Assembly (NCBI GenBank): GCA_963383645.1
Contig: OY726566.1
Location: 96,774,677 to 96,838,676 of the forward strand
DNA length: 64,000 bases
Direction: 5' to 3'
From: Muscardinus avellanarius
Lineage: Eukaryota > Chordata > Mammalia > Rodentia > Gliridae
The notes beneath the pieces were generated by a model. It was given only the letters and a program-made list of their open reading frames with translations, did no database searches and was not told where the DNA came from. The position numbers and the translations under genes are program-made. Shown piece by piece: positions 11,841 to 24,037 of the stretch. How positions within the stretch are numbered: the stretch's first letter is position 1; each line of letters starts with the position of its first letter.

Positions 11841-11878
11841 CTTCATAAGATCACCAGCTATTACCGCCTGCAAAATTG
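11841..11878 (-). CDS. DGKI: DGKI 38-nt exon, entry into the ankyrin-repeat region
   Basis: On the minus strand the acceptor is TTTCACAG and the donor GTAAGATA. After two bases that complete an alanine codon split with the 26-nt exon, the exon reads ILQAVIAGDLMK and ends exactly on a codon. The next exon at 8189 opens in frame with LIESYKNGG. The helix-like ILQAVIAGDLMKLIES resembles the first helix pair of an ankyrin repeat (short hydrophobic helix, G-D turn, second helix). It lies 340 bases from a 200-base assembly gap, which does not touch it. Length 38 is not a multiple of three, so skipping it alone would shift the frame. Confidence 0.9.
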
Positions 11879-12145
11879 CTGTGAAAGACAAAAGAGAGAT
11901 GCCCCATTAGTAAAGACCCTTTTATTAAAACGTTACAAAAGGTGGGGTTCATAATTTGGAGAGAGAGTCTATGTTCCCCTAGGGAAGAAGCTAGGAAAGA
12001 AGAAGCAGCCTAAAGGCTAAATTTTGGCCCAAAAGAAAAAGTTCCCCTCTTCAATCCCCCCTACTCAGGTGCCAATCCCCCACATTATTCTAGATAGAGC
12101 CTTTGTGACTACCCCCTCCCTGCCCCGCTCCAGCCATGTGCATAG

Positions 12146-12187
12146 CAAAAAATAAATAAATAAAAATAAATAAATAAATAAATAAAA
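12146..12187. repeat. (AAAT)n tract
   Basis: Aaataaataaata-type run, probably the tail of an eroded retroposon; no body is recognisable upstream. Confidence 0.85.
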
Positions 12188-14775
12188 TTTATCTTTGAGT
12201 CTCTATTTTTACAAATGTAAAACAGAAAGTATAAGCCTGTTGGGGTGACTTAAAAATTCATGAAGTGTTATGAATGTTACTTCCCAGCCACTAATGTAAA
12301 GGAAGGATCTAATCATGATTGTAACTATTTCCTTCTTTCTAGTTCCTTCTACTTTGCTCTCTTGGAGTTCAATAAATATTTCTGATTGTGTGTTTTGTTA
12401 TGATGAACAAATACTCACTACTATGGATACTAAGACTAGGACAACAGAAAAAAATGTATTTTAATCATATTCTGAAGAAAATAAGCTGGTGTTTGGCATT
12501 AAATCAATAAATGGCCATTATGAAAGGAAGCCTAAATGTCTTAGAGTAACTTAAACTACTTATAAGAATATATTTCTTTAAGGGAAAAATTGAAGTGTTC
12601 AGTGATTTCTGAATATTGTGTGGCATAGAAGAGAAATAAGAAAATACTATCCATAATAGGGAAAAGTATATGCATGTCTGGTGACAATTATGGTTCCTCA
12701 AGGGAACTCTTCACATAAGGGTAAAAATGGTCTTTTGAGAACAATGAATACCTCAGTTCTGAAACTACTTAAAAAAAATAGGGTTTCCAGTTTTGAAGTC
12801 ACAAAGTTTTAGAAAAAAATAATTTGAATTTGTTTTGCCAGTGGTGGTCTGTTCATCTTGTTTGAGTAACTTCTGATTTAGAATTAGCCAAAAGAGAAGT
12901 AGCATACAGTGAGTCCCTGACTATCTCTGAGCAAAAAACCTCAAGGCCTCTCCTTAGAGTGTTGATGAGTCTTGAATAAGCAGGTGCAGAGGGCCACCTG
13001 TGTATGAAACTCGCTCAGCAACACAGGACTGAGGCCAAAGCAGAAGCCCTGGAAACCTCTGGCAAGGAGGACGTATACTTGAACACAGAAGGGAGGAGAG
13101 TGCAGAAAGAAGAATGGAGAAAAATAAAAATACAGGAGACAAGGAAGAAGAGATTCCTTTTCATAAGATTCTAGATGCAATATATGCTTTCCATCTTCCT
13201 GTGAATCCCAACACAGTGCTTTGCACATTGCAGATGCACGCTGGTTCCTTGTTGAGCTGACCAAAAACAATGCAGAGAGAGGGATAAAGATGACAGCAAC
13301 AGAAAACTCATAAGCTGCTATTTATAAAAAGAGCCTAAGAAAACATGGTGTTTTGCTCTGTTTTATGAGGTCTTGGAGTCTGAAGTAAAGTGACTGTCTT
13401 GGTGCACAGAGGCAGGAGTGGTCCACTCAACCCCACTGGCAGGTCCCCGTGTCCAGTCCAGGCCTCTGCCCAGTGCCTCAGTGAGCTCACTCTGCACAGA
13501 GCTCTACTAGGCTCCGTGAGGTCTGTAGAAGGTGGCAAGAATACTACCATCAGGTGTGTAGTGTGAAAAAGGGGGGGGTTGGGGTTGAGTTCTAACTCTG
13601 CAATTTACAAAAACACAAATGTAAAAAGATATCTAATCTTTGAGTCAATTTTCCCATTCACAGCTTTACTGCTCACCTCTATACTATATCCGTGGTATAT
13701 CTGCACATCTCTATAGTATATTATAGCCGTATTGCTCACCTCTGAGGCATATTTATATAGCATATCTTTAAAAAGTGCTTTATAGATATGCCATATAAAC
13801 AGAATAGGTAGCTTTTAGTGCTTCCATGCCTGCACATAAGTACATAAAATATACACTTGGACACTTCAGAAGGAGCCTACCAATAAGGGGAAACTTGGCA
13901 CCTGAAGGTTCCCAGATATATGTGTTAACGTAGCACTTTTCAGACAAGAAGCACAGATAAAAAGCCAATGGGATGATGTTTAACTCCAAAACCTAAACCC
14001 TACATTAGAGCCCTGAGAAGAAAAGGCCAGGGATAGCATAAGCAACTGCAGATCTGGGGAGACAAATCGGTCTGGACTCTTATTTTACAGGATGTTCTCT
14101 TGTTGCAGTAGAATATCCAGACTAGGAAAGAAATAGCATTAGAAAAATTGCATGAGTAAGCAGCTAATACTCATTCTTGTAACTCACATGGAAGCACAGC
14201 CTGTTTTCAACCCTTTCCCCAAATTTACAAGTTTATAAAATTTCGAGAGAGAAAGAGGAAATCAAGAAAGAAAAGAAACAATGGACTCATTTAATATAAA
14301 GTACTCGTGTAATAAAAATTGTTGCATGCAAACAATAAATCAAAATGATGAAAGAATTCCCCAGGACAAAGACTATTTAATAATCAATCAATCAATCAAT
14401 GAGAAAGGCTGAGGTTAAACTTTTTGACCAGCAATGAGTTCAAAGAAATTTTCTTGGAGAAGGTGAAGTTTAAGCCAATTCACTCATGAAAAATGGCATT
14501 CGCTGTTTAGCAAAGAAGAGTTGGAACAGCCCTGAGAGATGAAGGAAAAATCTGAACCAAGACTCGGAGGTTAAATGTCCTGGTGCACAAGGGAACCCGT
14601 GAAGCATTTTGCATTGTTCCACTAGAGAGAGAGGGTAGATTGAGGTCATATGTGGGCAGGATTTCACAAAGCTCACTCTAGTGAGCAGTTTTATGCCAAG
14701 ACAAGACACTTGGATTATCCTGCAGGAGGATAATCTTCTGAGAAACTACTGAAGAGTGCAAAGCAAATCAGGGAC
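12188..14775. other. Intronic sequence, nothing recognised
   Basis: AT-rich in 12.2-12.9 kb, GC-richer at 13.0-13.55 kb. A (aatc)4-5 run lies at 14381-14400. Minus-strand ORFs of 60-110 codons show no family resemblance or splice context. Confidence 0.5.
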
Positions 14776-14996
14776 AGAACTGGTAATGCATGTCTGTAAT
14801 CCTAGTACTTGAGAGGCTGAGACTGGAAGAATGTAGGTTCAAGGCCAGCCTCGCCAACCTAGGGAGACCTTCAGCTACCCAGCAAGATGCTGATTCACAA
14901 TAAAATCTAAAATAGGGCTGGGGGTGTAACTTACAGGTAGAATGCTGCTGAGTTCAAGCTCCAGTACACCCCCCAAATAAAAGAAATAAAACAAAC
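14776..14996 (+). repeat. B1-dID SINE, old diverged copy
   Basis: Recognisable in order: gtctgtaatcctagtacttg, gaggctgagac, ggttcaaggccagcc, ataaaatctaaaatagggct, gtgtaact, and ccagtac tail. Possible target duplication aaatcaggga / aaaccagggg. Confidence 0.85.
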
Positions 14997-15965
14997 CAGG
15001 GGAGTAACCTAAAAGTCCTTCAGTAGGCTAGCTTGATTCTGTTTCTCTTTTCCTGAAAACAGTTATAACCTGTTCTCCTTTCTTTCCCCCAGATTGCCCA
15101 TCATGGAGCCTCTTTCAACTTCTACCTCATATGATTCACAAGCATCGTTATTTATATTTGTTGGTTTCCAACAGCCTCCCAGTTTGAAGTCCCCGTGAAT
15201 ACGCAAAGGATCATATAACAGAATCATAACCACAAATAATCCCCATTGTCCCGGCTATGGAAAGCATGAATATTTATTTTTAAGTCAAGCAATATACTCA
15301 AGGGTAGCTATTATGCAAACATTATTAGAAGCCAGTCTCACTTCTCTCTCCTGATTAATGTCCTTCCCCATGAACATGGTTGTTTAAGATTTCCTCTGCA
15401 TAAAGAGACTGAGTCTATTAGTATTCAACTCCAGACAATAACCTTCTGAAAGATCAAGCTTAAAAACAAATAATGAGTTGTTATGATTTCAATATTATTC
15501 TTTATTTGTTGAGCTCTCAGCTTTCTTTTTTTGTTGTTTTCCAAAACCCCTTTATGCTAAAGAAACAATGCTTCAAGATTCTGGGAGCAGGGAAAGTCAA
15601 ACTGCTATGGGACTTAAAGGTTATTGAGTAGATGAATAATAAGTTTCCTGGAAAATTAAATCACATGAACATATGTAGTAAGACAGAAATGTAATAGGGT
15701 AGAGAAGTAAGACATTTGTCATCTTTAGAGGTTAGACATTGAATCATTAGCACACACCAAATGATTTATTTTTCCTTCGGTGCTATGATTTCAAAGAAAA
15801 TGTTGTCTAGATCCCAAGACAGAAAGCTGGAAGTACCATGAGGGAATTGCCCATCTTCTTCCTTTCATCCCTTCTCTGGTAAAGTCCGGATGTGTCCCAA
15901 CCTTGTGTATGGAAGGGAAAAATGGTTTCTGTCACACAACATCACGAAAGGAGACAGCAATAGCT
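14997..15965. other. Intronic sequence, nothing recognised
   Basis: AT-rich, no coding or repeat signature recognised. Confidence 0.45.
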
Positions 15966-16345
15966 GTGATTAGAATGCTTGAAGCCCAGCATTCGGGAGG
16001 CTGAAACCAGAGAATCGCAGTTCACGAACAGCCTCAGCTACTTAGTGAGGCCCTCTGCAACTTAGTGAGACCCTGTTTCAAAATGAAGAATAAAAAATAG
16101 GGCAGGGAGCACCAGGCGTGGTGGAACAGGCTTGTAATCCCAGCATTCAGGAGGCTGAAACCGGAGAATCACAGTTCACAAACAGCCTCAGCTACTTAGT
16201 GCTACTTAGTGAGCTACTTAGTGAGGCCCTCTGTAATTCAGTGAGACCCGGTTTCAAAATAAAGAATAAAAAAACAGGGCAGGGGGTGTGGCTCAGTAGT
16301 CAAATGCCTCTGGGTTCCATCCTCAGAACCGCAACAACAACAAAA
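15966..16345 (+). repeat. Expanded (trimeric) B1-dID SINE: B1 - B1 - ID
   Basis: Two consecutive B1 plus linker units (about 15966-16108 and 16109-16275) are followed by one ID part. Both units share unusual variants such as ggctgaaacc and cagttcac(g/a)aacagcctc, so the extra unit arose by local duplication and not by an independent insertion. The second unit also contains a small repeat of gctacttagt (16193-16223). Tail is (aac)n. Confidence 0.85.
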
Positions 16346-16363
16346 ACAACAAAAAAAGAATGT

Positions 16364-16713
16364 TTGAGTTGCTCCAAAATCCATGTTGAAACTTAATCCC
16401 CATGGTTTGGGTACTATTAGGAGATGGGGCCTTGGGGGAATGATTAACTTCCCTCCTGAATGAAATTCACGCCCCTATGAAAGGAACTTCAGAGAGCTGC
16501 CTAGTTCTTCTATCTTTTCTACTATGTAAGGACAAAGCATTTATCCCTTTGCATTATCACCCTGAGAGAATGTGGAGAGAAGGCACCATCTTGGAATCAG
16601 AGATTAAGCCTTTAGTATACTCTGAATCTTTTGTTGTCTTGTTCTTGGATTTCTTACAATCCTCAGAAACAAATTTCCATTATTTTGTTATAGCGGCAGA
16701 AAAGAACTTAAGA
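16364..16713 (+). repeat. MaLR (MST/MLT1-like) LTR fragment
   Basis: Order of ccaaaatccatgttgaaact, taatccccatgg, aggagatggggcc, cgcccctatgaaaggaac, and the 3-prime end ttttgttatagcggcagaaa matches the MaLR LTR consensus. Confidence 0.8.
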
Positions 16714-16719
16714 GTCCTA

Positions 16720-16830
16720 CTCATTCCCTTGTGCCAGGCCCCATTCAAGGTTGTGGGGATATAGTAGTACACAAAATGGAGTTCATCTTAGATCAAGCTT
16801 ATATTTTGGTCAAAAGTATAAAACAAGATC
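16720..16830 (+). repeat. Possible L2 fragment
   Basis: Gtgccaggccccattcaagg followed by ggggatatagtagtacac is similar to the LINE-2 3-prime region. Weak. Confidence 0.4.
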
Positions 16831-16864
16831 TCACTTTATAGCTAGGAAGGGATGTATTATAATT

Positions 16865-16968
16865 GAGTCTAGATTCAGAATGCCTGGGTTTAAGTCTTGA
16901 GAGCAGCATTAGTTAGCTAGAACCCTGGGCAAGTTAGTTTACTTTGCTTAAGTTTTCTCTTAGAAAAA
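16865..16968 (+). repeat. MIR fragment
   Basis: Tctagattcagaatgcctgg, then ctgggcaagttagttta and ttttctcttagaaaaatg, the order of the MIR core. Confidence 0.6.
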
Positions 16969-16977
16969 TGAAGATTA

Positions 16978-17190
16978 GCTGGGCGTGGTGGCACACGCTT
17001 GTAATCCCTGCACTTGGGAGGCAGAGACAGGAGGCTCGCGCAGGTTTGAAGCCAGCCGCGCTGGCTTAAGAGACCCTGTTTCCAAATAAAAAGTACAAAA
17101 TAGGTCTGGGAGTGTAGCCCGGAGGTAGAAGGGCTTCCAGGAACCCCAGTACCACCAAAAAAAAAAAAAAAAAGAAGAAGAAGAAGAAGA
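16978..17190 (+). repeat. B1-dID SINE, young-type subfamily
   Basis: Near-consensus: agctgggcgtggtggcacac, junction ccgcgctggcttaagagacc, ID end gggcttccaggaaccccag, A tail extended by (gaa)n. Short target duplication gaagatta. Confidence 0.94.
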
Positions 17191-17435
17191 AGAAGATTAA
17201 AAACAGTTCTCTTGGGGCTCTGTCTTACAAATATCTCTGTCTTACTCAATATACTCAAGATATGGAGAAACTGACCACTACAGTCATTTGTGTAGAGCAT
17301 TGTGTGGTACTGATTTTTCACCTGGTCACAGAAAAAAAAAAGAGCCATTTGAGACGAAGTTTGGCACATGCCTACTTCTATAAAGATAGCTTAAGATCGT
17401 AATTCCTGAAATGCAGATAAGAATATTAGAAATAG

Positions 17436-17936
17436 TGTGATGGCTAGTCTGGATTGTCAACTCAATTATGAAACACTTAGGATTATGTAACTTTGGGTAT
17501 TGATGAGATAATTGGTTTAAATAAGGGCAGATTGAAGGGAAGTCATGCCCTGAATGTAGGCAGGACAGTTCTGATAGGCACAGGAGCTGGGTAAAGGAAG
17601 AAGAAAGCCACGTGAAGGCATGCATGCTTCTTCCTGAAAAGAGTGCACCTGCTCTGAGATATTAGCCTTCTGCTCTTTGAACTTGACCTTCACCATCATT
17701 TCTCCAGAGAGTTTCCTGGCCTTTCTATCTTGGCCTGGGACTAAATTAGTGTTCACTCCGATTCTGAGACTCTAGCTCTTGGGCCAGTCGACCAGATGCT
17801 AGTTCCTCCAGCTCTCCACATGCAGTTGGAAACCTTTGACTACACTGCTTTGGACTGATGGCTGATTTGATAAATCCCCTTTTACCATATATGTGTCCTG
17901 TGAGTTCTGTTACTCTAGTGAACGCTGACCAATACA
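17436..17936 (+). repeat. ERV-L 5-prime LTR (MLT2/MT2-like)
   Basis: Starts tgtgatggctagtctggatt, contains aaatccccttttaccatata and ttctgttactctagtgaac near the end, ends gaccaataca. Same order of blocks as the copy at 24038-24552. Confidence 0.88.
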
Positions 17937-19028
17937 GATTTTGGAGCCAAGAATGTTTATACAGAAACAGAATTGTGAGGATGAATTTTTTTTAGTTGGT
18001 TTTATGACTTCTAGAGCTTGCTCTCCAATTTTGTTAGGCCTAAAGTTGATAAAGACCCTCCTTCTGTTAATCCAGAGAGGCTAATCCATGGTGTGAACTA
18101 TTTAAAACTATATAAAAAGTGGATCCTTTCAGTGCTCCTAATTTGCCTCTTTCTTGTGAGAGGCAAGGGGTTTAGTGACTCTATATACACTACTTTGGAA
18201 CATTTGTGGAGAACTAAGAAAAATGATGATGTTGGGTAGTTGTTACTGGCATCATTGGACAAATGAACACAGGAGAATAATAAGCTCCAGGAGCCCACAG
18301 CTGAGCTAATGGTTAATCAGTGTGCTTTGAAGGATAGTCTTGTCTCTTGTCATAGGACTGGAATTGCCAAAATGCAAGAACATACTCTCATCCTGAGATT
18401 GGCTGGCTTACAACATAAGGTTTACTCAGTCCCAAAAGGTGTTTTCAGTTAAGGTGAGGGCCATTCTGGGAAAATAATAGGATCCTGAAAAATGAAATAA
18501 GGATGTATTGGGAGAACCCTGAAGAGGTTAGGGGGTGAATCTCTACATTCTGCTGGGTTTAGGTTTATCCTGCCAGAAGACATGGCCTCCTAAATAGAAT
18601 CAATTTCTCCACCTTTCTTTAGGGAACTCATCCAGTACTGCCTATAGAGACAGAGCAAGATAATGCTGGTACACCTTAAGACCCACCCTCACTACCCACT
18701 TTCACCTCTAGGCCTATAACTAGAAGCGAGTATAAGAGGGCCCCTAGTGGGTAGAGAGTGTGACCAAGGAGGAAGTACACTATACTCCTAAGTTGACAGG
18801 TATGGGATAATGGAAGTAACATACAATTAAATCAGGCTGAATCTATTGACAGACGCCCATTATGCAGAGACTCTAGACTTGATGCAATAAGCTTGTAATG
18901 TTAAAAAGGATGTTAATAGTTTATTTCGTTGCTTCGCTGAGGTGTGGACCAAAATAGTCGGCTTACTGTGAAATGTCTAATCTTTTTTGGTTTTCTGTGG
19001 ATGAGGGAATTCAAAACTCAGAGAGCCT

Positions 19029-19257
19029 AACCGGGCATTGTGGCGCACGCTTGTAATCCCCACGGTGGGGAGGCGGAGACAGGAGGATCGTGCAGGTTCG
19101 AAGCCAGCCTTGCTGGCTTAAGAGACCCTGTTTCCAAATTTAAAAAAAAAATCTATAAAAAAAATAGGTCTGGGAGTGTAGCCTGGAGGTAGAAGGGCTT
19201 CCAGGAACCCCAGTACCACCAAACAAAAAAACAAAAAACAACAAAACAAACAAAAAC
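19029..19257 (+). repeat. B1-dID SINE inside the provirus, young-type
   Basis: Perfect target duplication ctcagagagcct at 19017-19028 and 19258-19269. Young-type junction and ID end; tail of A with scattered C. Confidence 0.95.
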
Positions 19258-20240
19258 CTCAGAGAGCCTGGAATGCTAGAATGAATTTTCCATGTAAGCC
19301 CTTCTCCTCTGCAGTGATATATCTAGAGGATGTGCCATTCACCCATACTTTAAGAAACAAAGTTGTGAGAGGGGTGACATTATTCTTGAAGGGATCTACC
19401 GTTGCTATTCTTTGTCAGCCAGAACTTACAGAGAGAAATTCAATCAATCAATTGGTAGACTTAAATGTGATAGGTATTACAGGATCCTGGAGTGGCCAGG
19501 TGGAGGCTCTAGATCTCCAGAGGAAAGGTGGTTATACTTATCATGATGGGCAACAAAGGAAAAGCAGTGATCAGAAGGTCTGACTCGTGCAGATCTATGA
19601 TGCTGACTGATTAGTCATGGTGTTCCTAGAAGTGAAAGGACAGGAAACCCACCAAACTCTTATTGATTTATATAAGCAGAAAAATTCTGGGACAAGGGTT
19701 CCACAGTCTGACATAAATCATAATATCAGGGAATCATGGTCCCTCAACCAATTCCCAGATTTGAGCCAATTTATAGGCCCAGAACTCCTTGATTGAAGGA
19801 GAGGCCAGGTCCCTTTGAGGAGAATTCTGGAATAGAACCAAGAAGTCCTACCATAAATCTTTCTCCCATCCATCCTCAAAAGAATCTACGGCCTTTGACC
19901 AGGGTAACTGTACATTGGGGAAGAGGAAATAATCAGAGCTTTATGGGGATTACTGGACACTGGCTGTAAATTGGCATTGATTCCAGGAGACCCAAAACAC
20001 CATCGTGGTCTCCTGTCAAAGTAACTGCTTATAGAAATCAGATGATAAAAGAACTTTTAGCCAACATCCAACTCGCAGTAGGTCCAGTGGGTCCCTGAAC
20101 TCATCTTGCAGCTATTTCCCCAATCCCAGAATGTATAATTGGGATAGAAATGCTTAGCACTTGGCAGAATCCACACAGTGGTTCCCAACTCTGTGGAATC
20201 AGGAATATTTTTATGTTGGGAAAAGCCAAATAGAATCCAG

Positions 20241-20282
20241 ATTCACTATTTTTCCCTTTTTAACCTGGGAAAAATAGTGAAT
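20241..20282. repeat. Perfect 16-bp inverted repeat, 10-bp loop
   Basis: Attcactatttttccc at 20241-20256 and its exact complement at 20267-20282. It abuts the target duplication of the SINE that follows. Confidence 0.95.
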
Positions 20283-20299
20283 CAAAAAACAATCTTGCA

Positions 20300-20505
20300 G
20301 CCAGGCGTGGTGGCGCACGCTTGTAATCCCCGCGCTTGGGAGGCAGAGACAGGAGGATCGTGCAGGTTCAAAGCCAGCCGCGTGCGCTGGCTTAGGAGAC
20401 CCTGTTTCCAAAAAATGTAAAAATAGGTCTGGGAGTGTAGCCTGGAGGTAGAAGGGCTTCCAGGAACCCCAGTACCACCAAAAAAAAAAAAAAACCCACA
20501 AAAAA
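20300..20505 (+). repeat. B1-dID SINE inside the provirus, young-type
   Basis: Perfect 17-bp target duplication caaaaaacaatcttgca at 20283-20299 and 20506-20522. Near-consensus, CpG-rich body. Confidence 0.96.
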
Positions 20506-20522
20506 CAAAAAACAATCTTGCA

Positions 20523-21530
20523 TACCTGGAGGGATTGTAGAGATTAGTGCCACCATCAAGGACTTGAAAGATGCAAGGGTGGTTCCCACCACATCCCCAT
20601 TAACTCTCCTATGTGGCCTGTGCAGAAGACATATCTTGGAGAATGACATTTGATTATTGTAAGCTAAACCAAGTAGCGACTCTGACTGCAGCTACTGTAC
20701 CAGATGTGTGGTTTCCTTGCTTGAACAGATTAACACACTTCCTGGTACCTGGTATGCAACTATTGATTTGGGTAGTCCCTTTTTCTCCATACCTACTATC
20801 CATAAGGCCTACCACAAACAATTTGCTTTTACCTGGCAAATCCAGCAGTGTACCTTCACTGTCCTCGCTCAGGGCTATATCGACTCTCCAGCCCTGGGTC
20901 ATCACTTAGTTCGCAGAGATCTAGATTGACTTTCTCTTCTACAAGGTCCATGGATCCATTATATTGCTGACATATGTTGATCAAACCGAGTGAGCAAGAA
21001 GAACAACTCTGGACTTATTAGTGAAGCATCTGTATGCCAGGGGATGGAAAATAAATCCAACTAAAATTCAAGGGTTTTCTACCTCAGTGAAGTTTCTAGG
21101 AGCTCAGAGGTATGGGGCATGCTGGGATATTCCTTCTAAGGTAAAGGATAAACTATAACATCTGATCCCTCCAACAACAAAAATGAGGCATAGTGCATGG
21201 TAGGCCTATTTGATTTTTAGAGGCAATGCATTCCTCGCTTGGGTGTGTTACTCCAGCCCATCAACCTGAGGGACTCAAAAAGCTGCTAGTGTTGAGTGAG
21301 GCCCAGAACTAGAGAAGGCTTTACAACAGACCCAAGCTGCTCTGAACTTGGGCCCTATGATCTAACAAACTCTTGGTACTTGAGGTATCAGTGGTAGATG
21401 GAGATGCTGTCTGGAGCCTTTGCAAGCCCCCATAGGTGAATCGCAGAGAAAGCCTTTGGGATTTTGGAGCAAGATCTTGCCAACATCTGCAGACAATTAC
21501 TCTCCCTTTGAGAAATAGCTCTTAGCACCC
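20523..21530 (+). pseudogene. ERV-L reverse transcriptase remains
   Basis: A fragment at 20708-20929 carries the ERV-L RT block with GTWYATIDL, FSIP, KQFAFTW and LAQGYIDSPAL; it ends in a stop right after RRDLD. The catalytic YIDD box appears at 20960-20971 as YIAD: GCT at 20966-20968 replaces an Asp codon, so the enzyme is dead even apart from the stops. Further stops follow. Confidence 0.85.
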
Positions 21531-21675
21531 TGCCCTATATTTTATTCTGTAGTTTGAAATGGTCTCATCAAGTTGCAGAGGGCCTAAGTAGCTGAGGCTG
21601 TCCACGAACCGCAATCCTCTGGTCTCAGCCTCCCGAATGCCGGGATTACAAGTGTGCACCACCACGCCCGGCTTC
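21531..21675 (-). repeat. B1-dID SINE inside the provirus, diverged ID end
   Basis: Complement orientation; the ID part is reduced to gcaccctgccctatatttta, B1 part ends ccaccacgcccggct. Possible target duplication tagctctta on both sides. Confidence 0.85.
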
Positions 21676-22439
21676 TTAGCTCTTACTGGGCCTTACTGAA
21701 AACTAAACACTTGATCGTGGGCCACCGAGTTACCATGTGACCTGAGCTGCCCATCATGACCTGGGTTCTATCCAACCCTCCAAACCGTAAAGTTGTTTGT
21801 GTGCAACAGCAATTCATTATCAAATAGAAATGGCACATACATAATAGAGTCTGAGTGGATCCTGAATGCGCTACTAAATTACACGAAGAAGTGGCACAAA
21901 TGCTCATGGGTCCTACTCCTGCTACAGTGCCTTCTATCCCCCAGTGTGAACCTATGGCCTCATGGGGTTTACCAGATGATCAGTTGACAGAGGAAGAGAA
22001 GGCTTGGGTATGCATTTTAAGGATGATTATGCATGATATTCAGGCATTGCCCAAAGTGAACAGCTGTAGCACTTCAGCCCCTCTGTGAGACATCCCTGAT
22101 GGACAGTGGTGAGAAGAAAGCTTCTCTGTGGACAGAACTTCATGCAGTGAACCTGGATGTGTATTTTACTTGGAGGAAAAAAGGTCAATGTATGAATATA
22201 TATGGATTCCTGAGCTGTAGCCAATGGTTTAGCAGAATGGTCAGGGCCTTGGAAAGAACATGATTGAAAGAAGAAGACATTTGAGGAGGAGGAATGTGAA
22301 TGGATCTCTCTGAATGGGCAAAGAATGTGAAGATATTTGTGTTCCCTGTTAATGCCATCAGCAGAGGAGGACTTTGACAATCAAGTGGATAGGATGACCG
22401 GGTCTGTAGACAGCAGTAAGCCTCTGCACCAGCCTTCCT

Positions 22440-23480
22440 TGACATTGCTCAATGGGCTCATGAACAAAATGGCTACGGTGGCAGGGATGGAGGGTATGCA
22501 TGGGCTCAACAACATGGACATCAAACTCACCATAGCCGATCTGGTAAGTGCCACTGCTGAGTGCCCAGTCTACCGGCAGCAGAGACTGACACTGAGCCCT
22601 CAAGGTAATCAACAAGCAACTTGCGGCAGGTGGATTGCATTGGCTCCTCCAATCATGGAAGGAGTAGTGCTTTGTCTTTACTGGGTATAGATTTGGCTCC
22701 CTGTATGTATGGTCATACAGATGACTCTGCCCAAGTGACCATCTGTGGACTTACAGAATGTCTTATCCACTTTTACAGTATTTTACACTGCATTGATTCT
22801 GACCGAAGAACTCATTTCACAGCCAAAAAAGTGCAACAGTGGGCCCATGATCATGGAACTCACTGGTCTTACCATGTTCTCATATCCTGAAGCAGCTGGT
22901 TTGAGAGAACAGTGAAATGGCCTTTTGAAGACCGAGTTACAGCACCAGCTAGGTTGCAGGGCTGGGGCCAGATTCTCCAGAAAGCCATATTTTGTCTAAA
23001 TCAGCATCTACTCTATGGCACTGTTTTCCCTAAAGCCAGAATTTACGAGTCCAGGAATCAAGAGCTGGCAACAGGTATGGTGGTACTATTCACCATTATC
23101 TCTAGTAACCCACTAGATAAATTATTGCTTCTTGTTCCCACAACCTCATACTCTGCTGGCCTCCGGGTCTTAGGTCCAGAAGCAGGAATGCTTGTTCCAG
23201 GAGACACAATAATAATTTCACTAAAATGGAAGTTAAGATTCTTCCCCACCCCCATGGCCACTTTGGTGTCCTCAATCCTTTGAGTCTACAGGCTACGAAT
23301 AGAGTCACAATGTTGGCAGGGGTGAAGGTCCCAGATTACCAAAGGAAAATTGGACTATTATTCCACAATGGAGGTACGGAAAAGTATGCTTGGGAAGCAG
23401 TAAATCTCTTAGGGCATCTTTAGTATCAGCGTCACCATGTTCTCTTATTAAAGTCAATGAAAAACTCCCACAACCTAATC
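22440..23480 (+). pseudogene. ERV-L integrase remains
   Basis: The zinc-binding area is recognisable around HGLNN and AECPVYRQQR, where the second Cys of the C-x2-C pair is Tyr. The core has an Asp in QVDCIG and another in IDSDRRTHF, and the expected Glu in FERT after a stop. Stops and frame changes divide the region into pieces at 22337-22690, 22621-22890 and 22912-23283. Confidence 0.8.
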
Positions 23481-23698
23481 CAGACAGGATGGCAGATGTG
23501 TGAGACCCTCTGGGAATGGATGTGTGGGTCACCCCACCAGATAAAGAACCAAGACCTGCTGAAGTGCTAACTAAAGGTAGAGGTAATACAGAATGGGTAG
23601 TAGAAAAGGTAGTTTTAAGTACCAATTATAGCCATAAGACCAGTTACAGAAACGAGGATTATAATTGTCATAATATTTCTTTGATATTTTGTTAAGAA

Positions 23699-23742
23699 TA
23701 TGCTTGTATGTGTGTGTGTTTGTGTGTGTATACATGTATTAA
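23699..23742. repeat. Interrupted (TG)n tract
   Basis: Tgtatgtgtgtgtgtttgtg-type run within the ERV 3-prime region. Confidence 0.8.
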
Positions 23743-24037
23743 ACAGATATCTGTTTTCTCTTCCTTCCCCTATTACTCTATCAAGTAACATAACATTGAT
23801 GGATTTAATATCAGCCCTTAAATGTTGTTAAACCTACATCACAGTATCTAAGTATCATGAATAAGCATCACTCAGAAAACTTTACCCCCTATTTAGGAGA
23901 AGTAATGAGTGTGTTTTCTGTTGTACATGAATATTTATATCATATTAGGTGAAATTTTGATACTGTTATGTGTTTATTTGAATATTAATATGATTTAAGG
24001 AGACAGAGTTAGAAGCCAAGTTGACAAGGGGTGGACT

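Larger units (their letters stand above)
17937..20522 (+). pseudogene. ERV-L leader, gag-like and protease-like remains
   Basis: Starts with the probable tRNA primer-binding site just behind the LTR. Open stretches at 18018-18239 and 19281-19583 are the longest remains; stops and frameshifts separate them. Two SINEs (19029-19257, 20300-20505) interrupt it. The gag and protease assignment rests on position between LTR and RT more than on clear motifs. Confidence 0.55.
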
